DNA of 64,000 nt from Bacillota bacterium (GCA_040754315.1 JBFMCS010000062.1:12081-76080); one strand, 5' to 3'; positions 26,319-35,095 are shown, counted from the stretch's first letter. A program made the numbers and translations. The notes: generated from the sequence alone by a model not told the origin.

Positions 26319-27743
26319 TTGGACGCATACTCAATCGGCATCGGAGTCTACCTGGTAGCATTGCTGGTTATCGGGTTTATCTGTACAAAGTTCGTGAAGA
26401 CCTTCGAAGATTTTGCCTTGATGGGTCGCCGGGTAAAGCCTTGGCTGATAGTAGCAACGATTTCCGCTAGTTGGTACGGTGCTGGTACTGTATCAGGGCT
26501 ACCATCCCTGGCGTTCCGGTCCGGCATGACAACACCTTTCATGTGGTTGATGGGTGCAAGCCTTGGCTACTTCATCGTGATTACTCTAGCCCCACGAGTT
26601 AACCGCACCAAACTCATAACCGTACCAGACATTCTCGAGGCACGGTACGGACCAGCCGCTAGGTATCTTGGGCTGGTGGGAGTCCTTGGCACATGGTCAA
26701 CATACATAGGCTACCAAATTATCGCCATCGGCTGGATCTTGGATGTGGCACTGGGCATTCCGCCCGTACCATGGGGTTTCATTCTGGGCTTCGGAATTGT
26801 GCTGATTTATACTGTGGCAGGCGGCTTGTATGCCGTGGTCTGGACAGACTTCATACAGGCAATGGTAATGATTGTGGGTATTACCTTGATGGTGCCGGTC
26901 GCTCTCTCCAAGATCGGAGGAGTCGCAGCGGCTACTGCAGCCATCACCGCGGTCGACAGTAATCTTTTCAACCCTTTTGGCGTGGGCTTCCTAACCGCAA
27001 TAGGTTTCTTTTTAATGCTGTTTGGACTTGCAGTCTGTGACCCCACTACCCACCAGAGGCTTCTTGCCTGTGAAAGTGACCGGTCGGCCAGAAAAGCGGC
27101 GTACGCGGCGCTGTTCATGCCCATCTTCTTCTACACTTTAATCCCCATCGCTGCTCTCATGGCCCGGGTGCTCTTCCCCGATATTCCAAACCCGGAATAT
27201 ACACTGCTCTGGTTGGCCCGTTACCTTCTCCCCGCGATAGTGGGCGTACCCTTGATGGTGGCTGTGGTCGCCACAGTGATGTCTACGGCCGACTCGGCAC
27301 TGAATATATGCTCCACACTGATCATTAACGACATTTACAAGCGGCTCATCAACCCCAAGGCCAGCGAACAAAGACTAGTCTTTCTCTCTCGGGTATTCGT
27401 CGTCGTATGGGCCATCTACGGACTTGTCTTGGCGTTTGCGTTACCAGGAGTGTTGGCGGGCCTGAGGATCGCCTACAGTATCATGGCGGGGGTTGTAAGC
27501 CCAGCCTTCCTTGCCGCCTTCCTGTGGAGGAGGGCAACGCCGGCCGGGGGAGTCGCAAGCCTGGCGGTGGGCTTGGTAACACTCATATACTCCTACTACA
27601 ACGAACCATTCGGATTGAGTCCAGTAATTCCCACCATGCTCTTGGGGTGGATAGCCCTCATAGTGGTTTCCCTGGCAACTGCTCCGCCCGAGGATGAGCA
27701 GGTCAGGCTCTTCATGCCGCCCCGGAAGACCATATCCAGCTAA
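26319..27743 (+). CDS. Sodium:solute symporter family transporter
   Basis: A 474-residue polytopic membrane protein with about 13 hydrophobic helices and SSS-family marks: ISASWYGAGTVSGLPS near residue 50, TVAGGLYAVVWTDFIQA (about 165-180) and VMSTADSALNICSTL (about 323-337). These carriers import organic solutes with sodium. The TTG start has GGGGGTGA upstream. It is followed after 37 bases by a gene for a 63-residue membrane protein. Likely the import step for the substrate of the peptidases downstream. Confidence 0.88.
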   Translation: MDAYSIGIGVYLVALLVIGFICTKFVKTFEDFALMGRRVKPWLIVATISASWYGAGTVSGLPSLAFRSGMTTPFMWLMGASLGYFIVITLAPRVNRTKLITVPDILEARYGPAARYLGLVGVLGTWSTYIGYQIIAIGWILDVALGIPPVPWGFILGFGIVLIYTVAGGLYAVVWTDFIQAMVMIVGITLMVPVALSKIGGVAAATAAITAVDSNLFNPFGVGFLTAIGFFLMLFGLAVCDPTTHQRLLACESDRSARKAAYAALFMPIFFYTLIPIAALMARVLFPDIPNPEYTLLWLARYLLPAIVGVPLMVAVVATVMSTADSALNICSTLIINDIYKRLINPKASEQRLVFLSRVFVVVWAIYGLVLAFALPGVLAGLRIAYSIMAGVVSPAFLAAFLWRRATPAGGVASLAVGLVTLIYSYYNEPFGLSPVIPTMLLGWIALIVVSLATAPPEDEQVRLFMPPRKTISS

Positions 27744-27780
27744 TGTGCCACAAAGCCTCCGAAAAAGGAGTGAAAAGAAG

Positions 27781-27972
27781 ATGAAGGGCGGAGATTTGTT
27801 TCCACTGTGGCTGATAGGCTTCATGGCCATAGGACTATTCGGCGCCATAATGATGACCATCTTCTTGTTTAGTGCAAGGGTGCCTACAGCATTTCTTGCC
27901 GTTGTTTACATGTTCGGGATACTTGCCGTGGGCACATGGCAGTACCTTGAACAAAGCAGGGAGGATACATAG
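27781..27972 (+). CDS. Small two-helix membrane protein, putative symporter partner
   Basis: A 63-residue protein with two hydrophobic segments (WLIGFMAIGLFGAIMMTIFLF and FLAVVYMFGILAVGTW) and a charged tail. The ATG at 27781 has AAAGGAG at good spacing, which shows that this short gene is real and that the longer open frame is not used. Small hydrophobic subunits are encoded beside some sodium/solute symporters; the position here suggests the same role, but I recognise no named family. Confidence 0.7.
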   Translation: MKGGDLFPLWLIGFMAIGLFGAIMMTIFLFSARVPTAFLAVVYMFGILAVGTWQYLEQSREDT

Positions 27973-28047
27973 ACACTAGTTCCAGCACAGGGGAGAGGGT
28001 TCACTCTCCCCTCCCCCCTGTGAATGGAAGAAAGAGGTGCTGCCCTG

Positions 28048-29223
28048 TTGCTGATGGATAGGTGCGGTAGCAAGGATGAATTGCTTGAGTTGTTCTTGGA
28101 GGTATTAAGAGCTCCCAGCGTGAACCCTCCAGCATATACCAGGGAAGTCGCGGAGATAATCCATCAAGCATTCCGACGAGAAGGAATAACCTCGGAACTA
28201 CTGGAGAAGGAACCGGGAAAGGCCAATGTGGTAGCTAGATTGGTTAATTCTAAGAGGGGATCAACCGTGGCCCTCAACGGGCATATCGACGTCGTCCCCC
28301 CTGGTGAGGGATGGACGTGTGACCCCTTCGAGCCGGCTGTGTTGGATAACTGGGTGGTGGCCCGGGGCGCTTCAGACATGAAATCAGGGGCCATTGCCAT
28401 GGCATACTCCATGATACTGATGGCTCGCTCAGGAATGAACCTCTCTGGCAATATCCTGTACACTGCCGTTGCAGATGAGGAGACAGGTAGCTCGTGCGGT
28501 ACTCGGTTCCTGATAGAATCAGGCGTGTTCGAGAACGTTGAGTGGGCAGTGGTAGGAGAGCCAACCGGGCTCAACGTCGAGCACGGCAATAGGGGAGTCA
28601 TATGGATGGAACTGGTGATCGAAGGAGTCGCCTGTCACGCAGGTCGATCTCATGTTGGCCAGAACCCCATTACCATAGCTGCAGAGTTGATAGAGGTTCT
28701 GTCACGTGACAGATTTGATGTTAGGAATAGTGAATTCGAGGTACCCACTCCCAGCCTGACAGTAACCCGCATATCTGCAGGGATAGCAGACAATGTTGTA
28801 CCACAGACTTGCACAATGACCCTGGATCGCCGGCTGCTTCCCGGGGAAAACGTGGCCAGGGCCACGGACACGATCCGGGAGGCGGTCCGCAATACGGTTG
28901 GGAATAGAGCCAAGGCTCACTGTTACGTCAAGACAGCATGGGAGCCATACTATCTGGATCCTTGCCATCCCCTACTAGCGGTTGCATGTGGCTCGTGTGA
29001 GAGGATTCTGGGTCAGAAACCGGAGGTCAGGTGTAAGGGAGGCGCAACTGACTGTTCTCATCTGTATCATATGGCTGGCATACCCTCAATACTTTTTGGG
29101 CCAGGTGAGCCTGAGGAGAGCCACGTGGTCGGTGAGAAGGTCTTGTTTGACAAGGTCGTGAAGTCTGTGGACATCTATGCTGATATCGTAAGGCAACTTC
29201 TTGGAGGGGAAGAGATTGAGTGA
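28048..29223 (+). CDS. M20-family metallopeptidase (ArgE/DapE type)
   Basis: About 391 residues. Zinc ligands and catalytic residues of the M20 family are visible: GHIDVVPPGEGW (His, Asp), GASDMKSG (metal-bridging Asp) and VADEETGSS (catalytic Glu plus ligand Glu), with a C-terminal histidine in FGPGEPEESH. Relatives remove acyl or amino acid groups from N-acylated amino acids or dipeptides. The TTG at 28048 has AAAGAGGTG nine bases upstream; an ATG at 28024 lacks an SD. The stop overlaps the next gene by eight bases. Confidence 0.85.
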   Translation: MLMDRCGSKDELLELFLEVLRAPSVNPPAYTREVAEIIHQAFRREGITSELLEKEPGKANVVARLVNSKRGSTVALNGHIDVVPPGEGWTCDPFEPAVLDNWVVARGASDMKSGAIAMAYSMILMARSGMNLSGNILYTAVADEETGSSCGTRFLIESGVFENVEWAVVGEPTGLNVEHGNRGVIWMELVIEGVACHAGRSHVGQNPITIAAELIEVLSRDRFDVRNSEFEVPTPSLTVTRISAGIADNVVPQTCTMTLDRRLLPGENVARATDTIREAVRNTVGNRAKAHCYVKTAWEPYYLDPCHPLLAVACGSCERILGQKPEVRCKGGATDCSHLYHMAGIPSILFGPGEPEESHVVGEKVLFDKVVKSVDIYADIVRQLLGGEEIE

Positions 29224-30025
29224 AGTCGTCCTAACCTTTGACTTGGACGGAGAGACGCTGTGGCTGGCCCGGGACCCGGAAAACGCCCACCGCCCTGTTA
29301 CACTATCCCAGGGCGCCTTCGGGCCCAAGGTCGGAGTCCCTCTCATTCTTGACCTACTCAATTCTCACGAGATTAAGGCCACATTCTTCGTACCAGGATG
29401 GATTGCAGAAAAACACACAACGACCGTCAAGAGCGTCATGGAAAAGGGCCACGAGATAGCTTTCCACGGCTACATGCACGAATGGCCCCATACCCTGTCT
29501 CCCGAGCAGGAGCGCGCGGTGTTCTTCAGGGGACTAAAGGCGCTTCAGGATATCCTGGCTGTGTCTCCCTCTGGCTACAGGGCACCGGCGTGGGAGTTAA
29601 GTACAAGTACCATGGGATTCCTCATCGAGCAAGGCTTCCTTTACTCCAGCAACTTCATGGATTCAATCAAGCCATATTGTCATCACTTGCCTTCAGGTGG
29701 GAATCTCGTTGAGATCCCCGTGAGCTGGGTTTGTGATGACGCTCCCTTCTTCCTGTACGGCTTGAACCTTCCAGGCCGCCAGATCGCTTCCCCTGACTCT
29801 GTGCGCGATATCTGGCGCAAGGAGTTTGACAGCCTCCACAAGCGTGGCCTCCCGCTGGTTCTTACCATGCATCCCCAGCTCATAGGAAGGCCCAGCCGCC
29901 TCGACATGCTACATGAACTCCTGACGTACATCCAGGAGCAGGGAGGATGCTTCCGTACGGCTTGGGAAGTAGCCGTAGGTTGTTTGGAAGAAGAACTCCA
30001 ATTCGCGAGGTGGAAGAATGTTTAG
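29216..30025 (+). CDS. Polysaccharide deacetylase (NodB-like) family protein
   Basis: About 269 residues with the NodB fold: TFDLDGE (catalytic and metal Asp), HGYMHEWPHTL (two metal histidines), RAPAWE and MHPQL near the end. This subtype, without a signal peptide, resembles cytoplasmic cyclic-imide or allantoin hydrolases (PuuE/HpPgdA-like) as much as peptidoglycan deacetylases. With peptidases on both sides, a role in amide or imide hydrolysis of an imported compound is plausible. The TTG start has GGAGGGG six bases before and overlaps the M20 gene. Confidence 0.82.
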   Translation: MSEVVLTFDLDGETLWLARDPENAHRPVTLSQGAFGPKVGVPLILDLLNSHEIKATFFVPGWIAEKHTTTVKSVMEKGHEIAFHGYMHEWPHTLSPEQERAVFFRGLKALQDILAVSPSGYRAPAWELSTSTMGFLIEQGFLYSSNFMDSIKPYCHHLPSGGNLVEIPVSWVCDDAPFFLYGLNLPGRQIASPDSVRDIWRKEFDSLHKRGLPLVLTMHPQLIGRPSRLDMLHELLTYIQEQGGCFRTAWEVAVGCLEEELQFARWKNV

Positions 30026-31754
30026 CCTCAACCAAGACATTCTTGACGCATTGGAAGAGATTTCAGCCGAGGAACTCATGGAACATACGAGGAGAGTATC
30101 CAGCGAAGTCAGGTTGTCAGGAAGCAGCGAAGAGATCAGGGCATTCCACTACGTACAGTCGGAATTGAAGTCAATGGGCCTCCAGCCGGTGCTTCGTTTC
30201 CACAAGGCGCTTATCAGCTTGCCGGGGTCCGCGGCCATCTGTTTTCCAGCGCTCCAGTTAACGATTCCCTGCATCACTCATTCTTTCTCCGGATCGTGCC
30301 AAGGCCTGGAAGGTGAGCTGTTCTACCTGGACACCGCAGGTGAGCCCCCGGCAGGCCCTGTGGTGAATCTGGAAGGGAAGATTGTGCTTCAGGAAGGCAT
30401 AGCCATGCCGGTGAAAGTCCATCATGCCAAGACGCTCGGCGCTATCGGCCAGATATACATAAATGACGAGCACACTCACGAAATGATAGTCTCTACGGTT
30501 TGGGGTAGCCCTTCCCCTGATAGAATGGAGGATCTCCCCTCCTTTCCTGTCGTCTCTGTTACCTCACAAGTGGGAGCCAGGATCAGAGAAATCGTGAAGA
30601 CTCATAACCCACTTACAGTGCGGCTATCAACCATGGTGGACACTGAATGGCGAGACATACCGCTAATGACTGCGGATATCCAATGCACTTCGGGAGGTTC
30701 CCAATACGCCTTGCTGTCTGGCCACATTGATTCGTGGCATTTTGGAGCCATGGACAATGCGGCCGCCAACGCAACTATGCTGGAAGTAGCCAGAATCCTA
30801 TCTGGCCGGAAAGGTCTGATGAGACGGAACTTGCGCCTGGCCTTCTGGTCTGGCCACTCGCATGGTCGATATGCGGGCTCTACGTGGTATGCCGACAATA
30901 ACTGGCTCGACCTCCACAAGAACTGTGTGGTCCATGTCAATGTTGATTCTACGGGAGGAGCCGGGGCCAGTATCACCGATGAAGCACCAGTCATGCCCCA
31001 AACCTATGATGTCGCCAGGGAAGTAATTGGTGCTATCACTGGTGCGGATCTTCGCTTCAAACTGATCGGACGAGCTGGGGACCAGTCATTCTGGGGACTC
31101 GGGATTCCTTCCCTGTTTATTAACGTTTCCGAACAGCCATTAGATGAAAGTGCAGCCAGCAAGGGCTTTTCCCTCTTGATGGGACCGCAAGGCGGTTATC
31201 GTGGAGGTGGACTGGGTTGGTGGTGGCACACGACAGAGGACCTAATAGACAAGATCGACAGCAACAATCTGGTTAGAGACACCTCCATATACCTAGGCGT
31301 AGTAATGCGTTTCTGCATGGATTTGGTAATCCCCCTTAGGTATTCATCCCTAATTCGATGGTTGCTTGCGCAGATTAGGAATTTGGATGGCCAACACTTT
31401 GAGCCATTCAATGCAGTGGAAATCCTAGCAGAGAAACTGCTAGGCCTTCTCATAGAGTTAGAACACCCGGAGAACAACAGTACCTACCTGAATCCCTGTC
31501 TAATGGAGTTGGGGAAGCTACTGGTCCCATGCACCGTGACAAGCGGGGACCCCTTTGAACATGATGACGCTCTGCCAAGAGGCCCAGTGCCAATGCTAGA
31601 CGCAGTGAGGGCCATGCTGACTAATGAACCGGGTTCTGACGGATACCTGCTGTACCAAGTGGCCGCCGTGAGGAAGGTCAATCGCTTACTCTATTGCCTG
31701 GATAAGGCATCGGAACTGGTACAGTCAGCCCTGGGATCCTCAAAGGGCGCTTAG
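30018..31754 (+). CDS. M28-like peptidase homologue with altered catalytic motif
   Basis: A 578-residue protein with an N-terminal M28/PA-type region and a peptidase domain. Some zinc-site residues are kept: SGHIDSW (His236, Asp238), the bridging Asp in GAMDNAAAN (Asp246) and His404 in WWWHTTED. Where active M28 enzymes have the Glu-Glu pair (as in WGGEE), this protein reads FWSGHSHGRYAGS, so the catalytic and ligand glutamates are replaced around residues 279-282. The C-terminal 150 residues resemble the helical dimerisation domain of the PSMA/transferrin-receptor group. It overlaps the deacetylase gene by eight bases and ends the operon. It may be an altered enzyme or a binding protein. Confidence 0.75.
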   Translation: MFSLNQDILDALEEISAEELMEHTRRVSSEVRLSGSSEEIRAFHYVQSELKSMGLQPVLRFHKALISLPGSAAICFPALQLTIPCITHSFSGSCQGLEGELFYLDTAGEPPAGPVVNLEGKIVLQEGIAMPVKVHHAKTLGAIGQIYINDEHTHEMIVSTVWGSPSPDRMEDLPSFPVVSVTSQVGARIREIVKTHNPLTVRLSTMVDTEWRDIPLMTADIQCTSGGSQYALLSGHIDSWHFGAMDNAAANATMLEVARILSGRKGLMRRNLRLAFWSGHSHGRYAGSTWYADNNWLDLHKNCVVHVNVDSTGGAGASITDEAPVMPQTYDVAREVIGAITGADLRFKLIGRAGDQSFWGLGIPSLFINVSEQPLDESAASKGFSLLMGPQGGYRGGGLGWWWHTTEDLIDKIDSNNLVRDTSIYLGVVMRFCMDLVIPLRYSSLIRWLLAQIRNLDGQHFEPFNAVEILAEKLLGLLIELEHPENNSTYLNPCLMELGKLLVPCTVTSGDPFEHDDALPRGPVPMLDAVRAMLTNEPGSDGYLLYQVAAVRKVNRLLYCLDKASELVQSALGSSKGA

Positions 31755-32012
31755 AGACTCCGGCAAGACATTGGATCTGGCCCTTCCGGGTGATGCGGGG
31801 GGGCCATCTTGAATCTTCCTACCCGGCACTTCAGTATCTTAGTGCCCAGGCAACTCGACCCGGACATTGGACTTGTACGCCGCCTGTTACTCCCAGGAGG
31901 TTGGCTATGAGGATAAATTGTGCGTACCTGCCAGGTCTGCATTGTATATATAGAATGATTATTATAAGATTAGGAATGTACAACTGTTTACCCTAGGAAG
32001 GGGCGAACCCCT

Positions 32013-33194
32013 GTGAAGAGAGTCAACATGGACCACGGTGCCGCAACCCCTCTACACCCTGCAGTGTGGGAGGCAATGAAGCCCTTCTTCCTCGAGCACT
32101 TCGGAAACCCCTCCAGCGGGCACAGCCTGGGAGCGGGACCCAGAAGGGCAATCTCCGAGGCCAGGGAGAACGTGGCCGCGCTCATCGGGGCGACCCCTGA
32201 GGAAGTCGTGTTCACATCCTGCGCCTCCGAGGCCAACAACATGGCCATCAAGGGGATCGCCGCCGCTAGGGGGCCCCAGGGAAACCACATCATCGCCTCA
32301 TCCATAGAGCACTTCTCAGTGCTAAACCCCCTCAAGACCCTGGAGAAGGAGGGTTTCCGGGTAACCCTGCTCCCGGTGGACCGCTATGGCCTTGTGAACC
32401 CGGGCGACCTGGCCTCGGCCATCACGCCCGGGACCATCCTGGTGTCCGTAATGGCCGCCAACCCGGAGATCGGCACAGTGGAGCCCCTGGAGGACCTGGC
32501 GGCGGTGACCCGGGAGAGAGGGATCCTGTTTCATACAGATGCCTGTGCCGCCGCAGGCCGGGTGCCGCTGGACGCCGGGGTGGGGTTCGACCTCCTGACA
32601 CTGGCGGGGGACCAGCTACGGGGCCCAAAGGGCAGCGGCGCCCTCTATGTGCGCCGCAGGACCCGCCTCCTTCCCCTCCTAGAGGGGGGAATCCAGGAGA
32701 GGGGCATCCGGGCGGGTACGGAGAACGTCCCTGCCATCGTGGGCCTGGGCAAGGCCGCTCGCCTGGCGGCCGAGACAATGGGGGAAAGGGCAAGGTGCCT
32801 TTCCGGTCTCAGGGACGAGCTCAGGGATGGCCTCTTTTCCCGGATCCCCCACCTTCACCTGAACGGGCACCCCGAGAGACGCCTCCCTGACAACCTCCAC
32901 GTATCCGTGGAGTTCGTGGAGGGAGAGGCCCTCCTTCTCCACCTGGACATGGCAGGCATCAGGGTATCCAGCGGTTCCTCCTGTACCTCCCAGGCACTGA
33001 AGTCCTCTCACGTGCTGGGCGCCGTGGGCCTGGCCCCCGAACTCGCCCAGGGCTCTTTGCTCTTCACTTTGGGGCAGGATAACACCAGGGAGGACATCCC
33101 CTACGTCGTAGAGGAGCTGGCCCGGGTGGCCAACCTCCTGAGGCAGATGTCGCCCCTTTACCACAACTACCTTAAGGAACATGGAAAAAACTAG
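32013..33194 (+). CDS. Cysteine desulfurase-like protein lacking the PLP lysine
   Basis: A 393-residue class V aminotransferase fold protein close to IscS/NifS. Kept features are DHGAATPLHP, His100 (SSIEHFSV), Asn150/Glu152 (ANPEIG), Asp176 (HTDA), the GTEN segment and the persulfide cysteine Cys324 in SGSSCTS. However, the canonical His-Lys before GPKG is Asp200-Gln201 (LAGDQLRGPKG), so the lysine that forms the PLP Schiff base is absent. The usual Gln after Asp176 is also Ala179. TusA-like and DsrE-like genes follow within 35 bases. It may be a persulfide carrier or a non-PLP homologue rather than an active desulfurase. Confidence 0.85.
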   Translation: MKRVNMDHGAATPLHPAVWEAMKPFFLEHFGNPSSGHSLGAGPRRAISEARENVAALIGATPEEVVFTSCASEANNMAIKGIAAARGPQGNHIIASSIEHFSVLNPLKTLEKEGFRVTLLPVDRYGLVNPGDLASAITPGTILVSVMAANPEIGTVEPLEDLAAVTRERGILFHTDACAAAGRVPLDAGVGFDLLTLAGDQLRGPKGSGALYVRRRTRLLPLLEGGIQERGIRAGTENVPAIVGLGKAARLAAETMGERARCLSGLRDELRDGLFSRIPHLHLNGHPERRLPDNLHVSVEFVEGEALLLHLDMAGIRVSSGSSCTSQALKSSHVLGAVGLAPELAQGSLLFTLGQDNTREDIPYVVEELARVANLLRQMSPLYHNYLKEHGKN

Positions 33195-33224
33195 AACGCC
33201 AGGCAGTCAGAAGGAGGGGGTCAA

Positions 33225-33482
33225 GTGCCCGGGGATAAGGAGAAATATAGCCAGGTGCTGGACTGTGCCGGGCTGTACTGCCCCGTGCCGGTGATGAGAT
33301 CACGGGAGGAGATGGACCGCATGTTTCCCGGGGAGATCCTAGAGATCATCGCTGATGACCCTGCGGCGGAGGAGGACATTCCCCGCTGGGCCAAGAGGGC
33401 AGGCCACACCGTGGTGAACATGTGGAAGGACGGGAGTGAGATACACTTCTTGATAAGAAAGGGCGAGAACAAGGAGGAGTGA
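33225..33482 (+). CDS. TusA/YedF-family sulfur-carrier protein
   Basis: An 85-residue protein of the TusA/SirA family. It carries the hallmark CPVP (CGLYCPVPVM-type motif with the active cysteine near residue 19) and the two-layer fold pattern ending in HFLIRKG. These proteins accept a persulfide from a desulfurase and pass it on; YedF members also occur in selenium metabolism. The GTG start has AGGAGGGGG upstream. It lies 30 bases after the desulfurase-like gene and three bases before the DsrE-like gene. Confidence 0.88.
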   Translation: MPGDKEKYSQVLDCAGLYCPVPVMRSREEMDRMFPGEILEIIADDPAAEEDIPRWAKRAGHTVVNMWKDGSEIHFLIRKGENKEE

Positions 33483-33485
33483 GCG

Positions 33486-33851
33486 GTGAAGAAGATCCTC
33501 TACGTGCAGACTAGCGGGCCGGAAACCCCCGAGAGACTCTATTCCCCTCTCATCCTGGCCCAGACGGCACTGGCCATGGACATTGAGCCTACCATCTACT
33601 TCTTGGGCCTTGGCCTTAAGCTCCTGGTGAAGGGCGAGGCTGAGAGGATCAGGGTTGGGGCCTTTCCCACTGTTGCGGAGGTGCTCAAGGACACCGCCGC
33701 CAAGGGGGTGAGGATCGTGGCCTGCCAGCAGAGCATGCAGTTGTTCGGCGGCAGCGTGAAGCCTGAGGACATCATGGAGGAGGCCATCATCGCCGGGGCG
33801 GCCACCTTGAATGACCTGGCGCTGGAGGCCGACGCCATACTAACCTTCTAG
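33486..33851 (+). CDS. DsrE-family sulfur-relay protein
   Basis: A 121-residue protein of the DsrE/DsrF-like fold, with a central cysteine in VACQQSM (about residue 79) at the position used for sulfur binding in DsrE/TusD-type proteins. The GTG start has GGAGGAG at good spacing. Together with the two genes before it, it forms a three-gene sulfur or selenium relay unit. The final acceptor is not encoded nearby. Confidence 0.82.
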   Translation: MKKILYVQTSGPETPERLYSPLILAQTALAMDIEPTIYFLGLGLKLLVKGEAERIRVGAFPTVAEVLKDTAAKGVRIVACQQSMQLFGGSVKPEDIMEEAIIAGAATLNDLALEADAILTF

Positions 33852-33867
33852 AACAAGGATGCCCGGG

Positions 33868-33896
33868 GGGCCCGGGGAGGCGAGACCTCCCGGCCC
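33868..33896 (+). terminator. Hairpin after the sulfur-relay genes
   Basis: GGGCCCGGGGAGG (33868-33880) can pair with CCTCCCGGCCC (33886-33896) with small irregularities around a five-base loop, followed by TCTCCTTT. It lies 17 bases after the DsrE-like stop and separates this unit from the coiled-coil/FtsEX genes. Confidence 0.5.
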
Positions 33897-33990
33897 TCTC
33901 CTTTAGAAGCCCCCGGCAGGGTGACTGCCCCTCGCTGTCGAATCCATCCTCTACTGGCCAAGACCGCCATCCCTAGAAAGGGGTTCTGCC

Positions 33991-35076
33991 TTGAGCCGCT
34001 GGCGACAGAGGTGCCTGTTCCTGGTAATCCTGTCCCTTGCGTACGCCCTCTTCTCATGGGCCGGTTTCGCCTCTCCCTCCCCCATCCTGTCCCTGGAGCC
34101 CGCGGAGCGTGATGCCCTCTCCAACCTGTTCCTCCTGCTTCTGAAGATGGAGCGGTCCAGGGCACGCATGGATGAACTGGATGTGGAGATAGGGGTTGTC
34201 CAGGAGGACATTCACAGGCTGGAAGAGTTGCTGGAGGAGACAGAGGCCAGGTACCGTGAGGCCCGCGCCAAGACGGGCACCGCCCTGCGCTGGCTGCACC
34301 GGATGGGCCCCACCTCCTACCTGGAGGTCCTCCTTGGAGCATCCTCACTCAGGGACTTCCTGGTCAGGGTGAACCTGGTGTCATCCGCGGCCAAGGGGGC
34401 CCTCAGGGTCCTGGCGGAGGTCCAGGAAGAGAAAAGGTCCTTTGCCTCCACCCGGGAGGACCTGGATGCGGCCCGGGATCGCCTTAGTGTCCTGGAGGAG
34501 GAAAGGAGCGCACTGGCCACGGCAGGCCAGGAATACGAGAGGGGTAAGGAGGGCCTTGCAGCCTCCCTGGGCCCCCGTGCGCCCTCAGTGTTCACTGAGA
34601 TGGATCGCCTTCAGGGCGCCTGGAACAGCCAGGCCAAGCCCTACCTGCTGAGGCTCCCCGAACGACTCTCGGCTCTCATGGAGAAGGGGATCATGCCCGA
34701 GGGGGTCACCATCACGCCCTCCCTCTTCAGCGTGAGGGTGAAGATACCGGAGTCCGGGCTCAATGCGGTCCTGGCAGAGGAAGCGGGCCTCAAGGACGCG
34801 GCCTTCGAGTTCGAGCCCGGGGGAGCGCGGCTCAAGGTCCCCTCCCTGGACCTCACGCTCCACGGGAGCCTCTCCGTGACCCCCCAGGGGCTTTTAGCCT
34901 TCAGCGTATCCCAGGTGGAATTCTCAGGCCTTACTATCCGCAGCGACCCTGTGCTCGAGCCAGTGTCTAGCCTCTCCCTGGACCTGGGGCCTTCCCTCCA
35001 GGGCATGGTACCCCAGAGCATCAGCATGGACCAGGACTTCATAGAGATGACAGTCAGCCTGGGCGGCTCAAGATGA
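33991..35076 (+). CDS. Secreted coiled-coil protein linked to FtsEX
   Basis: A 361-residue protein with an N-terminal signal or anchor segment (CLFLVILSLAYALFSWAGFA), then about 150 residues of heptad-rich coiled coil (roughly residues 45-190) and a beta-rich C-terminal domain ending in SISMDQDFIEMTVSL. The coiled-coil part resembles those of PcsB, CwlO and EnvC, which FtsEX controls outside the membrane. No NlpC/P60, CHAP or M23 hydrolase domain is visible. The TTG start follows AAAGGGG. The ftsE gene starts 19 bases later, so this is a likely FtsEX partner that acts as an adaptor rather than a hydrolase. Confidence 0.7.
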   Translation: MSRWRQRCLFLVILSLAYALFSWAGFASPSPILSLEPAERDALSNLFLLLLKMERSRARMDELDVEIGVVQEDIHRLEELLEETEARYREARAKTGTALRWLHRMGPTSYLEVLLGASSLRDFLVRVNLVSSAAKGALRVLAEVQEEKRSFASTREDLDAARDRLSVLEEERSALATAGQEYERGKEGLAASLGPRAPSVFTEMDRLQGAWNSQAKPYLLRLPERLSALMEKGIMPEGVTITPSLFSVRVKIPESGLNAVLAEEAGLKDAAFEFEPGGARLKVPSLDLTLHGSLSVTPQGLLAFSVSQVEFSGLTIRSDPVLEPVSSLSLDLGPSLQGMVPQSISMDQDFIEMTVSLGGSR

Positions 35077-35095
35077 ACGGAAGGGGGTTTTGGGG

